Source of the DNA: Gloeophyllum trabeum ATCC 11539
Lineage: Eukaryota; Basidiomycota; Agaricomycetes; Gloeophyllales; Gloeophyllaceae
Assembly (NCBI RefSeq): GCF_000344685.1
Contig: NW_006920414.1
Coordinates: 1,482,677 to 1,546,676 of the forward strand
Length of the DNA: 64,000 bases
Direction of reading: 5' to 3'
Shown here in pieces: positions 1 to 10,602 of the stretch (position 1 is the stretch's first letter; every line of letters begins with the position of its first letter). The position numbers were made by a program, and so were the translations under genes. The notes under the pieces are model-generated. The model worked only from the letters and a program-made list of their open reading frames with translations, did no database searches and had not been told where the DNA came from.

Positions 1-288
1 GCGTGCCAGACGGGCCTGGGCGACATCCAGCTGCTCGACGAGTCGCTGCACCTCGCGGGCGGGTTCCTCTTCGCGGGGTTCCGCGGCGCGGTCGCGACGC
101 TGTGGTCGATGGACGACGCGGACGGGCCGGTCGTGACGAGGGAGGTGTATGCGTATCTGTTTCGCGGGGGGAGGCGCACGCCGGATTTGAAGGAGGTGCC
201 GCTGGCTTTGCACCGTGCCGTGGTGATGCTCCGCGCGAGAGGCATCCCGGCGCGGCGTTGGGTGCCGTTCATTCATATGGGCATTTGA
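1..288 (+). CDS. CHAT-domain protein, C-terminal end (partial)
   Basis: The reading frame is open from the first base and stops at 286-288, giving the last 95 residues of a longer protein that starts outside the window. It opens with ACQTG, then DESLHLAGGFLFAGFRGAV and ATLWSMDD. In CHAT domains (caspase HetF-associated with TPRs) this is the segment holding the catalytic cysteine, followed by a conserved E-x2-HLA-GFL-AGFR-V-ATLW core. The Cys in ACQT is the expected nucleophile; the His dyad partner would lie upstream and cannot be seen. In Agaricomycetes such domains usually end long TPR proteins, but no TPR is visible here. The family is a caspase-like peptidase; activity is inferred only. 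Family assignment is good, full architecture unknown. Confidence 0.8.
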   Translation, partial: ACQTGLGDIQLLDESLHLAGGFLFAGFRGAVATLWSMDDADGPVVTREVYAYLFRGGRRTPDLKEVPLALHRAVVMLRARGIPARRWVPFIHMGI

Positions 289-1266
289 ACTCGGGAAGCT
301 CCGTCTGTTAAGTGTACTTGAAGAGCCTCGGATCTCAGTGCAGGCTGGGTAGCCAAACACAATAAGTGGAGGTTTCCGTTTAGTAGGCCAGCTGAATATT
401 ACCATCCTGCGCAGTCCGAGAGACGTCCCGTCTCCCGGAATGCGCAAGATGGGTGTACGTTAATTAATAATGCATGAAGTAATCATTATAGCTGAATCTC
501 TAGCAATTGGATACCCCAAACTCCCAATATATATCTGGCTGCTCCTTGATTCTGACTGTAGCATGTAGGAATTGGGGCAGATTGAGATGCAATGCAGTAC
601 TGAACATTTACTGCAATATTGTACTGGACAAAGTATGCATTCTCTTTGCACAAATAACGTCTTTCTATGATACTAGTTGTACGGGACGCGAGACAATCAA
701 GTCCGCATTTTGTCGCACCGTACTGAAGCAAAACATGGCACGCCGGAACTTGCCCATTGGTCGAAAAGTGCGACGTATTGCGGGATTGGCAGAACCCCTC
801 TCAAAGGAGGGGCATATAGCTTATGAGCTACTCCAACTGGGCTGGATGGCGTTATACCGCTCAGTGCTCTCCATCATAAGAAACTTCTCTACCGATATAG
901 ATGCAACTAGTCCGGTGACATTACCTCATATGGATAAATGCCTACCGTATCAGGTATTGTGGCGGGAAGTCAAACCACGCCGGGCGACAAACTCCGGAAG
1001 CAGCAGACACAAGTGACATTGCACGGGAGAGGACCACGACGATTAGGAATTACATTAATAAGACTCGACGACACAGATAAAGACGTAGCATACTTAGATA
1101 TACACTCTGAATCCCAACCATGATACAGCAGAATCCCGACACATAATACAACAGCAGAAAACAAGTAAACGCTACATCCTCAATCAATCGCTGTCCGAGT
1201 CCGAGCATGGGCGGATCAACCGCCCCTGTCCATAGCGATAACCGTCGTGAAGGCTTCACATTTTCA
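289..1266. other. Intergenic stretch, no gene recognised
   Basis: Between the CHAT gene stop and the 3' end of the next reverse-strand gene I see only short overlapping frames with no family signature and no convincing splice chain. The sequence is less GC-rich than the flanking genes. Confidence 0.5.
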
Positions 1267-2469
1267 TTAGCGCACCCTGAGCGCGCGGAGCCCCTTCTGC
1301 ACGTCCCTGATGTCGCGATTCCACTCGCCAACCCAGTTCTCCCCGCCCGAGAACGCGACGCCCTTGCCCACGACCGTGCCCGTGCCCGTCGCGACCTCGA
1401 ACGCGAAGTCGACGCTCATGCTGCGCCTTCTCCGCGTCTTCTCCTGCGCTGGTGCCGGTTTGGGCGTGGCTTGGGGTTGAGAGCTGGAGTGAGAGTGTGA
1501 TGGGGAGTGAGACTGGGCGTGGGAGTGGAAGACGAGCTCGGGCGGTACGTTCTCGCCGAACTGCTTCGCGAGCTTGGCCATCTTCTTGCGGCGCGTGTTG
1601 AGCGTCGGGCTGGGCGTTTTCGGGGAGGGGGAAGGGGAGGAGGAAGAGTAGCAGCGCGGTGTGAGAGGTGTCATCGGCGCAGAGGAGGACTTGGTAAAGT
1701 GCGGTCTGGGTGTATCGGGGGTGGTGACGGGCGCAAAGACGAGGGGAGACCCGGACGTGAACGTCGAGAAGCGGGAGGAGTGGGGCGTCGCAGGGATACG
1801 CGAGTGCGGTGATGAAGAGTGATTGGGCGACAGAGGAGACAGAGGCGTCGCACCCGGCAGCGGGGTCGATATCTTGATCGACTCGCCGAGGACAGTCGCA
1901 GTCGTCGGCGTGCACGGCAGCGAAAACACGTCCTCCTCCCCGTGCGCCTCCACAGCGCGCGTCTCGAGACACAGCACCAGCGGGCGCGGTTGGCGCTTCA
2001 CCTTGCCGTTACCCTTGCTCTCCGTGCTCGCCGAGGACACGCTGTCGACCGAGCGCCGCGGGACGACCTCGAAGCTGGCGAGGTCGCCGCTGACGACCTC
2101 GAACACGCTCCCCTGGCGCCGCCTGCGCTTCTCCTGCAGGCGCGCGCGCTCCTCCTCGTCCCTTAGCCGCGCAGCCGGGCCGATGGGGAGGAGGGACGTC
2201 GAAGACGCGGAGCGGGAGTGCGCATGGTTGTAGGGATAACATGGGTACGGCGTGTACGGGTCCGCGTCGGCGAAGTGCGGCGTCGTTCCGAGCAGTGCGC
2301 CGATCTTGCGCGTGGAGCGCATGAGGCGTGCGCGCTCGGCGGGCGGCAGGTCGTTCGTGGTCGGCGGCGGGGGGAGGGGCAGGCTGCGGTCGCTCGCGAG
2401 GGTGATGAGCGTCGTCGTGGAGGAGCAGGAGCTCGTGTAGGAGAGAGCGGGGGTGGCGCTGCGGGACAT
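1267..2469 (-). CDS. Ser/Pro-rich orphan protein, 400 aa
   Basis: A single-exon frame of 400 codons with an ATG at 2469-2467. I do not recognise a named family. The N-terminal 40 residues are Ser/Thr/Leu-rich. A conserved-looking helix follows (PPAERARLMRSTRKIGALLG, about residues 42-61), then a basic stretch EEERARLQEKRRRRQGSVFE near residue 107-126, a long Ser/Thr-Pro-rich middle, a basic NTRRKKMAKLAKQFG segment and a C-terminal block with NWVGEWN and DIRDVQKGLRALR. The ordered islands in a disordered background, plus many S/T-P sites, suggest a regulated scaffold or nuclear protein, but that is inference. Long frames on the opposite strand are GC-bias shadows. Confidence 0.65.
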   Translation of the reverse strand: MSRSATPALSYTSSCSSTTTLITLASDRSLPLPPPPTTNDLPPAERARLMRSTRKIGALLGTTPHFADADPYTPYPCYPYNHAHSRSASSTSLLPIGPAARLRDEEERARLQEKRRRRQGSVFEVVSGDLASFEVVPRRSVDSVSSASTESKGNGKVKRQPRPLVLCLETRAVEAHGEEDVFSLPCTPTTATVLGESIKISTPLPGATPLSPLSPNHSSSPHSRIPATPHSSRFSTFTSGSPLVFAPVTTPDTPRPHFTKSSSAPMTPLTPRCYSSSSPSPSPKTPSPTLNTRRKKMAKLAKQFGENVPPELVFHSHAQSHSPSHSHSSSQPQATPKPAPAQEKTRRRRSMSVDFAFEVATGTGTVVGKGVAFSGGENWVGEWNRDIRDVQKGLRALRVR

Positions 2470-3831
2470 TGTACGAGGGTTGTATTATATCTTCGGATGC
2501 GGTGTAGGATAAGGCGAGGTGATGATGAGAACGCGAGGCGGGTATTAGACGCGGGGCGATGCAGAGTCTATAGCAAGCACAAGAAAGATCGCCTCAACGG
2601 GAACAAGAACAAGACGGGGAGGAGGTGCGTATACACAGTACACGGGCGGCTCGGGAGACAGGGGTGTCCGCCACCCGTCCTTATACCCCGCAGGACAAAA
2701 ACCGTGGCGCCAGTCATTGGCATGGCTCCAATTGTTAGGCGTGTTGAGCGCGTCAAAGGCGGACAATGAGGCGAGCGGGAGGCAGCAGTTGCCGCTTTGA
2801 GGACAAGGACAATGCAGCGAGACAATAGGGGGTGTGATGTGACTGGGATGTCACCAGTACTGTGTCACCTTCCCATCACTCTCTCGTCGTAGCTGACGGC
2901 GAGGGCACACTCTGTTTTCTCTTCAGCGCACAACGCAAGCTCCTTGGAGAGGCAAACTGTGCCCGCGTACACCAGCAACGACTGCTCAATAATCGACAAG
3001 GAAAATCGCGCCCGCCCGCTATCACCCTGCACTCGGGGGTCTTTGATAGGGAATGATTGCGCAGCTCACGTCTCTCAATTCCTCAAGCTATGTAAGTACC
3101 CACATCGAACAAGAACGGACCTCGGCGCCAGTACAATAGCGCTGTCGCGGGCTCCGACGGGCCTGCATCGTCCACCGCAATCGTAATCCTGATGCTTGTG
3201 TGCCAGTTCGTCTCGAGCCCGCGACCGAGCGTGCGTATCACAGACTGCGCAGGACCACTGCGTGCCAGTGCTTGCCTCCTCTCATATTCAGTTGCCTAGT
3301 TCAACCGCTGCAACCGCTGCCATGCTACGTCACCCCCCCCCCCCACCCACCCCATTCATCATCCACTCACATAATTGCATCTGGGCTCTCGGGTCTTCCG
3401 CTACTCACCCCCGCGGGGGCATCACTTCACCTTGCAGTGCGTTTGGCACAGAAGGGTTGAGTAATGTCCCCGCACGTCAGGTGTCGAGTGTCCAGATGGT
3501 TCGACAAGGAGAGCCGGCTGCTGTTCTACGCACTGACAGGGCACGATCGCGCAGCTCAGGTCTCTTCATCCCTCGAGGGATGCACCGATAACAATATCGA
3601 ACGAACGGGGACGGAATGGGAACGGGTTCCGAAATCGGCATGTGGCGGCGGGTTCGATTGCAGCGTGCGATGCATACAGCGCTGTCATAAAGTCTAATAT
3701 TTTTGCACCAGTGCTCCCCAAGCCCGCTGCTGCATACGAGGACCACCGCGCTCGCCTCCTCCCACCGTTCATGCAGCAACTACCGCTTACGTCAGCACCC
3801 CACCAGCCCCTCTTGCATAATCCTTTACTCA
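2470..3831. other. Intergenic stretch with weak internal duplication
   Basis: No gene recognised. Two stretches around 3055-3150 and 3540-3690 share short words such as gcgcagctca and a cgctgtc core, so an old local duplication is possible. A run of about ten C occurs near 3334. Confidence 0.4.
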
Positions 3832-4605
3832 CATATTGCACCTCAACCTCCGTCGTAATCTCCACCAGTTCCCTGAACACCGTCACCGCCACCGCCGTCG
3901 CATTCCCACCCCCCCACCCCCCACGCCCCGCTGAATGCGCTCGCCGCGGCGGCCGCCTGCGCGTACACGCCCGCCTCCTGCGTTGTGTTCGTCGCGCGCG
4001 TCGGCCGCGCAGATGAGCGGGGAGAACCCGGTGACGTCGGCGGCGTACTTGCTCTCTGCGACGATTTCGCCCGATGCGTGCGCTACGGATGGGGTTGGGG
4101 TAGGAGTTTCAAGGTGGGGAGGAAAAGGGCGGTAAGGAGGAAGGAGAGGAGGGAGGACGTACCGGTGGGAGAGCAGCGCGAGCAGCGTCGCGTCCAAGTT
4201 GAACGTCGCGTCCTCATCCACCGATCCACCGTCGTGGTGTCCAGGCGATACCAATACGACATCGCCGCGTCAGAGTCCCCCACCAGGGTATCCACGTACC
4301 GCGCAGAAATGTTGGGGTTCCCCGAGGACGCGTCCTGGTGGAACTGCCCCGGTGGGAAGGGGGTGTTGTCCGGCGGGAGGGGGGGGCAGCGTGAAGGGGT
4401 ACTCGAGGCGCCCGTGGGCGTACCGGCGGCGGCTAAGCTGGCGCTGGTGGATGTATGCGAGGAGTTTCGTGCCGTTGGAGGCGCAGAGGGCGCGCGGGGC
4501 GGGCAGGGCGAGGCGGGCGGTTAGGGCGCTACGGGGTTCGGTGTCAGTGGGAGGAGGGTGGGAGGGTGATGGGGCTTCGAGGCGCGCGAGGATGGCCTGC
4601 GAGGA
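3832..4605 (-). pseudogene. Chorismate mutase (AroQ/Aro7-type) pseudogene with several frameshifts
   Basis: Read from 4605 leftwards, pieces in different frames line up in order with fungal chorismate mutase: QAILARLE (start helix), HGRLEYPFT, then after a C8 run near 4380 a new frame with DNTPFPPGQFHQDASS, then another frame with LDATLLALLSHR. A clean GT-AG intron (about 4080-4162) joins this to AHASGEIVAESKYAAD. A further frame continues TNTTQEAGVYAQ, and a last one ends FRELVEITTEVEVQY. The family helix holding the Arg of LS-x-R and the Lys of AE-x-K, and the C-terminal T-x-E-V-E-V, are still visible. At least four frame changes and loss of the N-terminal active-site region argue for decay, not one sequencing error. 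The living enzyme makes prephenate for Tyr/Phe synthesis, so a functional copy should exist elsewhere. Confidence 0.75.
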
Positions 4606-4689
4606 TGCGTCACGCGGATGCGGGGTTGGTTGGCACTGGTCTTACACGGATTTGTGTTGCTTGGCACGGTGAGGGCGGGACGAGCCCGC

Positions 4690-4699
4690 GTATATAAGC
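4690..4699 (-). promoter_or_regulatory. TATA-like element upstream of the chorismate mutase remnant
   Basis: The sequence reads cttatata on the reverse strand, about 85-100 bases before the first recognisable chorismate mutase codons. Position is plausible for a fungal TATA box; no other support. Confidence 0.3.
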
Positions 4700-5071
4700 G
4701 GTGTATCCCGTCGCGTCGGGAGAGAGAGATAACCACGTGGGCAACTGATCCGTTACATGAGCGCTGCCTGTTCGACGCTCTATCAAGTCTATCCAGCGCC
4801 GTCTCTGCGTGCCCTAACATCGACAGAGGTTTGTACAGACTTGCGCTGAATAGTGTGTCTTTCTGGCACATGTCAGGAAGAACGATTCCATGATGGAACA
4901 CTTCTTCTGGCCTCTGCCGTGAACGACTCCATGCCTTGCCCAGGTGAGTATCTGCGAATCGTCGTGCCTTGGTGTCCCCCGTGGGATCAAAATGAGATGT
5001 GTCGTATGAGCAGGACGAGGTTGGCCAGCCAGTCCAGACTAGAATGCGTCGCTCGTCAGCCACCGTTTATG

Positions 5072-5080
5072 TTATATAAC
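5072..5080 (+). promoter_or_regulatory. TATA box of the 5130 gene
   Basis: ttatataac lies about 50 bases before the ATG at 5130, a common arrangement for short-leader fungal genes. Confidence 0.4.
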
Positions 5081-5129
5081 CCGGCCCAATAGCTCCTTCA
5101 CCGCCCGAGCTCCTTCCTCCGTCACAACC

Positions 5130-7016
5130 ATGCCACCCTCACTCGACCCCTCCCCCTCCTTCTCTCTCGCCGACGCCCTCTCCTCCTCCTCCTCCTCCTC
5201 CTCCTCCACCAACCTCCTCGCCCTCTCCGTCTCCCTCACCTTCAGCTCCTCGCTCAGCTCCCTCGGCGACGTCCCCCTCTTCTCCTCGCTCTGCAAGAAC
5301 CCGTACAAGGGCCCGTCCTTCCTCACGCTCGCGTTTGACGAGCTGAAGCGGCCCGTGCTCGCAGCCGAGCGCGGTGTCGTCGTGTCTGTCCCGACTGCAC
5401 CGCGGCTGGCACACCTCGTCCTGGAGAGGCGCAGTGTTACTCGGTGGACTGTGCGTGCTAGCACTCCTTCTTAATCCCTAATCGCAGTGACTGACATTAC
5501 ACAGGGGAAGATCGACCCCACCGCCGACGGGCTCGCCCACGGCCCATGGGCCGACCCTCCCGAGCTGCCAGAGGTCGCCTGGATCCCGCAAGGCTCAGTC
5601 ATCCCGCGCTCAACCTTGCTAGATACTCTCCACGAGCGGCGGGAGCGGCGCAGCCCTCCTCACCATGGCCTCCCAGCTACCGCCGACTCGCCCTCCAAGC
5701 CGGCCCACAAACGCTCGCTCTCGGCAGCGCGGCGCGAGGCGCAAGTCTTCGGGACCGAGATCTCCCTCCCGGGGCACGCCAAGGCGTGGTCGCGCGACGT
5801 CTCCCCCGATCCCACCTCGGCCGCAGCCCCCTCCCCCCTGCGCCCCCCAACACTCATCGTCTCCACCTCCACCGCCTTCCTCCCCATCTCGCTCTCCACC
5901 TCCTCGCACACCCTCCCCCCGCCCGTCCCGCTCGCCGTGCGCCGGGGCAAGAAACAGCTCGCCCCGCTCAACATCACCAAGCCCGCGCCGGGGACGTACG
6001 ACGAGTACCCCGGCATGCCGACCGCGTTCCGCTCGCCGGCGTGCGAGCTCAGCGCGTCCCCGCCGCCGCCGGTGGGGACGGGGACGGGGACGGTGGATAT
6101 GCGCTTGGACGAGATGATCGCGGACCTGCGCGCGCGCGCCGCGGCGCTCCCGCCCGGCCGGGACATGCGCGGCTCCGCGGCTCTTGCCTCCACCTCCAAG
6201 GGCAACGGCGAGGAGACGCCGCCGCCCTCGAGCTCGTCGGACGAGTCGGGCGGGTGGGCGACGCTCGACAGCGTGCTGGAGGCGTACCACGCCCCCGCCC
6301 CCGCCCCCGCCCCCGCCCCCGCCCCCGAGCCCAGCGTGTGGGACGCGATGCTGTGCTCGCCGACCGAGTCGTCTTCGTCTTCTCAAGACCAAGGTCAGGG
6401 GCAAAGTCAACTTCAGGGCCAACGTCAAGGTGCGCCAATCGCCGCGCCCGTCCCCGTCCTGCCCGCCACCCCGCGCCTTCCACAGCGCGCGTCGACGCCG
6501 CCCCGCCCCGCGCGCCTGTCCGACCCGCCCAAGCGCGGGATCCTCAAGACCGCCAAGGTCGTGCGCTTCACCGACCCGCCCGCCGCCCCGCACCTCCAAG
6601 CGCACCCCATCGCGCCGCGCAACCCCTCCCCCCTTCGCCAAAGCGTCGTCGTCGTCGACGGGCCCACCCCGGGCCTCTGCGCTGATGGCGGGAAGCTCAA
6701 GTTCGCGCGCCGGAGCCTGCCCACCCGCGTCCCGGCCAGCGCGGGCGGCGCGCGGCGGCACACGGTGTCGCCGCCGCACGCGCAGTTCATGCAGCCCAGA
6801 CTTGGACAGGCGGGCGCTGATATCCGGGCCACGGGGGAGCGGTACCCCCGCGCGAGTGTGAAGGAGAACCGGCCGCCGATGCGCGAGGTGCGGGATGAGA
6901 ACGCCGCGAGGAGGTCGTTCGACCAGCCCCGGGCGAGTGCGGGGGCGGTGCAGGGGGGCAAGGGTGCGAGGAAGGTGACGCCGTTGAGGAGTTTGTTGGG
7001 GAAGTTCAAGGCTTAA
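5130..7016 (+). CDS. Proline/alanine-rich orphan protein, about 610 aa, with a GILK...KVVRF motif
   Basis: Two exons, 5130-5450 and 5505-7016, joined in phase 0 over a 54-nt GT-AG intron. The N-terminus carries a run of nine serines from a TCC microsatellite. The short conserved-looking region around TFSSSLSSLGDVPLF and FDELKRPVLAAERG is the only ordered part; most of exon 2 is Ser/Pro/Ala-rich, including an (AP)n stretch encoded by a GCCCCC repeat. Near the middle of exon 2 (6538-6570) KRGILKTAKVVRFTDPP combines a [GS]IL[KR] motif with a [RK]-x-V-x-F motif, both known as protein phosphatase 1 docking motifs. It ends in a basic helix, TPLRSLLGKFKA. No family recognised. The 492-codon frame on the other strand is rejected as a shadow. 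Confidence 0.65.
5179..5207 (+). repeat. TCC trinucleotide microsatellite
   Basis: About nine tandem TCC units encode a poly-serine run near the N-terminus of the 5130 gene. Confidence 0.8.
6291..6327 (+). repeat. GCCCCC hexanucleotide repeat
   Basis: Six tandem GCCCCC units encode an Ala-Pro run. The complementary strand carries runs of five G and could form a G-quadruplex. Confidence 0.8.
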
Positions 7017-7287
7017 GGGATGGGCTGCTTGGGTTGGAGATGTTCGGGTTCTGTTTTTTTTTCCTCTCTCTTCATTCGAGACTGCGATCACTTCCATATG
7101 TCAACAATCTACTTTATGATATCTCATCGTTCCCTTGTGTTTCCGCATGAGCTACCTTATGAGCGTCGCAAAGGTACTCCTAGTAGACCAGCCGCACATA
7201 AAGACACAAGTTACCGGAAAGAGGGGTGATTCCATTTTACTTCTTGAAATACATTAAATACCTTCCTAATGTCACCTCCCCGTCTAT

Positions 7288-9649
7288 TCACCCCTCCATA
7301 TCAGCCAGCTTCGCCTTGTCCAGCGTCTCCTCCTCAGACGCCTCCTCCTCTTCCTCCTCCTTAATCAACTTGTCCGCCTTCCCCGTCGCGTCGAACCGCT
7401 TCTTCTCCCTGAACGGATTTTCTCGCCGCTCGCCCTTCTTCAGGACGGCTGTGGAGGGAATGACGCCCTTGGGGTTGAAATACCCCAGGTCGCCGCCGGC
7501 GTACGAGTCTATATGGCGCACCCACGCGTCGAAGCTGCTCAACCCTCAGCTCTTTCCCCTCATACACCCATAAGAGAGATGATCACTTACACGCCATCGC
7601 TCCCCTCGATCTCCCGAATCCCCTTATATATAAACTCCTGCTTGAACGCGTCAATCTCCGCCCTGTGCACCTCGAAGTCGATCGGCGGGCGGTACTCCGC
7701 GTCGCCGGGCTGGTGCCCCTGGTTGACGGGCGCGACGCGGCGGTTGTAGCCGTCGAAGATCGGGTACTCGAGGAGTAGCCCCAGCGAGGGCATTTTGGGG
7801 ACGAAGACCGTGCGCGGGCCGTAGAGCTATTTGGGTGAGTGGGTGAGTGGGGTGAAGAGGGAGGGCGGGGAGGGAGGGAGGGAGGGAGGGACGTACTTCG
7901 TCGATGATCTGGGGAGGAGTGCCGGTGCGGCATGCGAGGACCATGACGGACATCATTTTGCGCTGTTCAATGGAATATTTCAAGTCCGCCTATGTTGCAT
8001 ATAGCCATAAACTCACTATCTACCAAAGGATCGAGTTAGTCAGTGGCGAGACCTAAATGCAGATTACCTACTTGGTGTAGCATGAAGCTTTGCCCGTGCC
8101 ATAGCACGCTTATCCATTCCGTGTTCCCATGTACCACAGGATCCGGGATCTAACACATCATCTCCCCCGTCTGAATAATCCCTTACCTGTACAGTCCATC
8201 ACTCACCTCGACCTTCTTCATAAACCTCTGCGTACTCCTATCGCTAAAATCCCTCCCCACCGTAAAATTATGGAAATTATGCGACCCCTCGAACCTCTGC
8301 GCAATATCTCGTAGAACCTGTAGCCGCTCAGGGTCCACGCGCCACCGCCGCTTCCACTCCAGATCCTCCTCCCTGCTCGTCGGCTCCTGCAGGGAGGACG
8401 ACCACAATGGGTGCACGGCGGGCTCCGCGGACTCGCCAGAGGGGTTGAGGTTGAAGGTTTTGTGTAGCCCGCTGCCGGGCTTTGGGGGGAGGAGGACGTA
8501 GGAGGGGAAGGTGTATGTGTATTTGCGGCTGTCACAGAACCTGGGAGAGACGCGATCGTACTTACATCCGGTGGAGCATGTGAAGTAAGGACCTACGTCC
8601 GAGCACTAAACGAGTTTTGCACTCTCAGCTGGAAGTATTTCCTTGAGTGCTTGTTTCCCCGGGGCTGGAGTCCATGAAGACAGACTTACAATACTCCACA
8701 AACGGATCTCTGGAGGAAGAAGCTCGTTAATGCGCCCCTTCAGGTCGCTCACGCCGGGCACCTCCGTAATCAGCTTCATAGACACGACGTTCCCAGCGGC
8801 GTGTACACCCGCGTCGGTACGCGCTGCGCGGCCGAGATTCACCTTCAATCACAAATCAAGAAAATGCAATGTAGGCCAATGGATATTTCAGCGCGGGGGT
8901 GAATGGACGGATGGACGGCCAATGTTGAAATAAATACCTTGACTGGGTCGTCGGCGTTGTCCTGCGACACCGCGCCTGCTTTGACGAGCGCGTCGAAGAG
9001 CACGCCCTCGATCGTCCGGACGTTCGGTTGGCTTCACGCACGGGTGGTTAGTTAGAATGCATCTGCAGTGACATGACATAGCACGGATATACACGTACAT
9101 CTGCATCCCATTACACCCGGTGCCGCAGAACCCTATGAGGAGGGCACACTGTCTCTTCGGGAGGCGCGGCGTCTTTGGTCCCGACTCGCCCTCGTCCCCC
9201 GAGCCATCCTGGCGGGTGCCCCGCCGCCTGCCCTTGCCCTTGGGTTTCGCCTTCTTATCCTTCCCCTGCTTACCCTTCGCCTTCCCGCCTTTCTTTCCTT
9301 TTTCGTTCCCCCCATCTGGTTCTACCCCTTCTTTGGCTTCGGGCTCTACGTCCTTCGCATCAGGCACAGGTGTGTCCTCGGGCGTGGCATTTTCGGACTC
9401 GATCCTAACGCGCTTGGACGAGCTCGGGTCTTCGTCCACGGACCTCTTCAAGCCGGCGCCGGTTGCTTCGGCTTCGCTCATGCCAGTGCTTGCGAATATC
9501 TGACGGAAGGGAGACCGGAGCGTTAGAGGGCTTGCGTTTGTGGCACGGTACGAGAGGACTCGATGAGAGGGGAAGTGCAGCACGCGAAGCATTCGCCCAC
9601 TCCACTGGAAGCTACTTAGAGGTGCCGCTAGAGCTTCCGGGAATAACAC
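7288..9649 (-). CDS. PUS1: tRNA pseudouridine synthase, TruA family (PUS1-like)
   Basis: Nine exons, joined 9649-9099, 9031-8938, 8842-8690, 8628-8597, 8540-8207, 8149-8072, about 7980-7897, 7826-7591 and 7534-7288. Only the join before exon 7 (at HQ/RKMM) is uncertain. The core reads KRQCALLIGFCGTGCNGMQ, then PNVRTIEGVLFDALVKAG, then GRAARTDAGVHAAGN. The Asp in RTDAGVH is the catalytic residue of this family. Downstream SHNFHNFT, GQSFMLHQ and RKMMSVMVLACRTG complete the fold. Family members isomerise uridines in tRNAs, and some snRNAs, in the nucleus. A Lys-rich linker (about residues 100-145) precedes the domain and an Glu-rich tail closes it. The first ATG gives an Arg-rich leader lacking acidic residues after residue 5; a second ATG (MSEAEATG, 9481) would drop it, suggesting two targeted forms. 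Confidence 0.88.
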
Positions 9650-9956
9650 GGCTAGACAGCTACAAATAACGCGTAAATTGCTCGCGACGCGTCGCGTCTC
9701 GCTTGCTTTATGGCATCCATTGTTGTGATGTTGTGAGCTTTCTCCGTCGGAGTCTAACGCTCAACGTTCAACGCTTGCCGCGGTCACATCTCATGATCAG
9801 AGGCAAATGATATTCTCGATGACCGTCTACTATAGGGTCGCCTTGGGCCAGGGAATTGAGTCGGTCTTCTCAGGGTGGAGCCGGCTCAAGGGCTCGGTCT
9901 GTTATCCACTGGGAACTACACACATTGCTCCGTCGGTTGTTGTCTGTCTCCTCTAT

Positions 9957-10390
9957 CCAACCTCCTCCTACAAGACGTGGGATTACAGCCAAGCACTGTC
10001 GGACTTCAATTCGTCCAGGACCCAGACGCTGAGCACGCTGAGCAACTATAGTCGCACCCTGAGCCCTTCGGATGTGAACTTCCTCAAGAACACGGACCCA
10101 GGCGACTCGGGCGCCGAGACAAACAGCAAAGTTGCGGTAGCAGCCGCCAGCACTTCCGGTGCCAGCGATGGGTGGCCTGCTCTCTTCGACAAGCTTGATC
10201 GTTACGGCCCGATTGTGATCGGTCTACAGGCGGGAACATCCTCGTCGACTTGAGCGTCATCGTTGTCGGACTGTGCGTGAAGCCCAGTGCGAAGCAAGGT
10301 GCGCCGACGCGTGCCCTGAGCCCGCAATCCGCGCTGCTCAAGCTGAAGACCGACCTGCCGAGTTCGCATGATCGAGAACATGAGGCATAG
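9957..10390 (+). pseudogene. C-terminal remnant of a membrane-anchored A1 aspartic peptidase
   Basis: The frame contains YKTWDYSQAL, a Ser/Thr-rich linker with DVNFLKNTDPGDSGAE, and WPALFDKLDRYGPIVIGL. It then shifts by one base after IGL (about 10222), and the new frame continues GGNILVDLSVIVVGLCVK and APTRALSPQ to a stop at 10388-10390. This order (linker, short amphipathic lead-in, transmembrane helix, Arg-rich cytosolic tail) is typical of basidiomycete aspartic peptidases with a C-terminal anchor. The catalytic DTG halves are missing upstream, so I read it as the 3' end of a dead gene. The frameshift could be a sequencing error, but the missing body could not. Confidence 0.5.
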
Positions 10391-10602
10391 CAGGATCCGA
10401 TGAGGTATAACGAGTAAGGAATTCAGTTGTGATCGGTGCGTGTCGATACCATGGATCCCTAGTTTGTTACCGTACATAATGTGTCCAGCAATTACATGGA
10501 CAATGGAAATCTTGGTCGTACAGCATGGAAATCATGTCTTCGACTTTACTGGCTGTTACACACTAGCTTGGAATCATTCTTTGAGATAAAGAAGGCCACT
10601 GA

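Noticed and set aside
5619..7097. 492-codon open frame on the reverse strand opposite the 5130 gene
   Set aside because: It is Arg/Gly-rich, mirrors the codon periodicity of the forward gene and has no family match; a shadow of GC-rich third positions.
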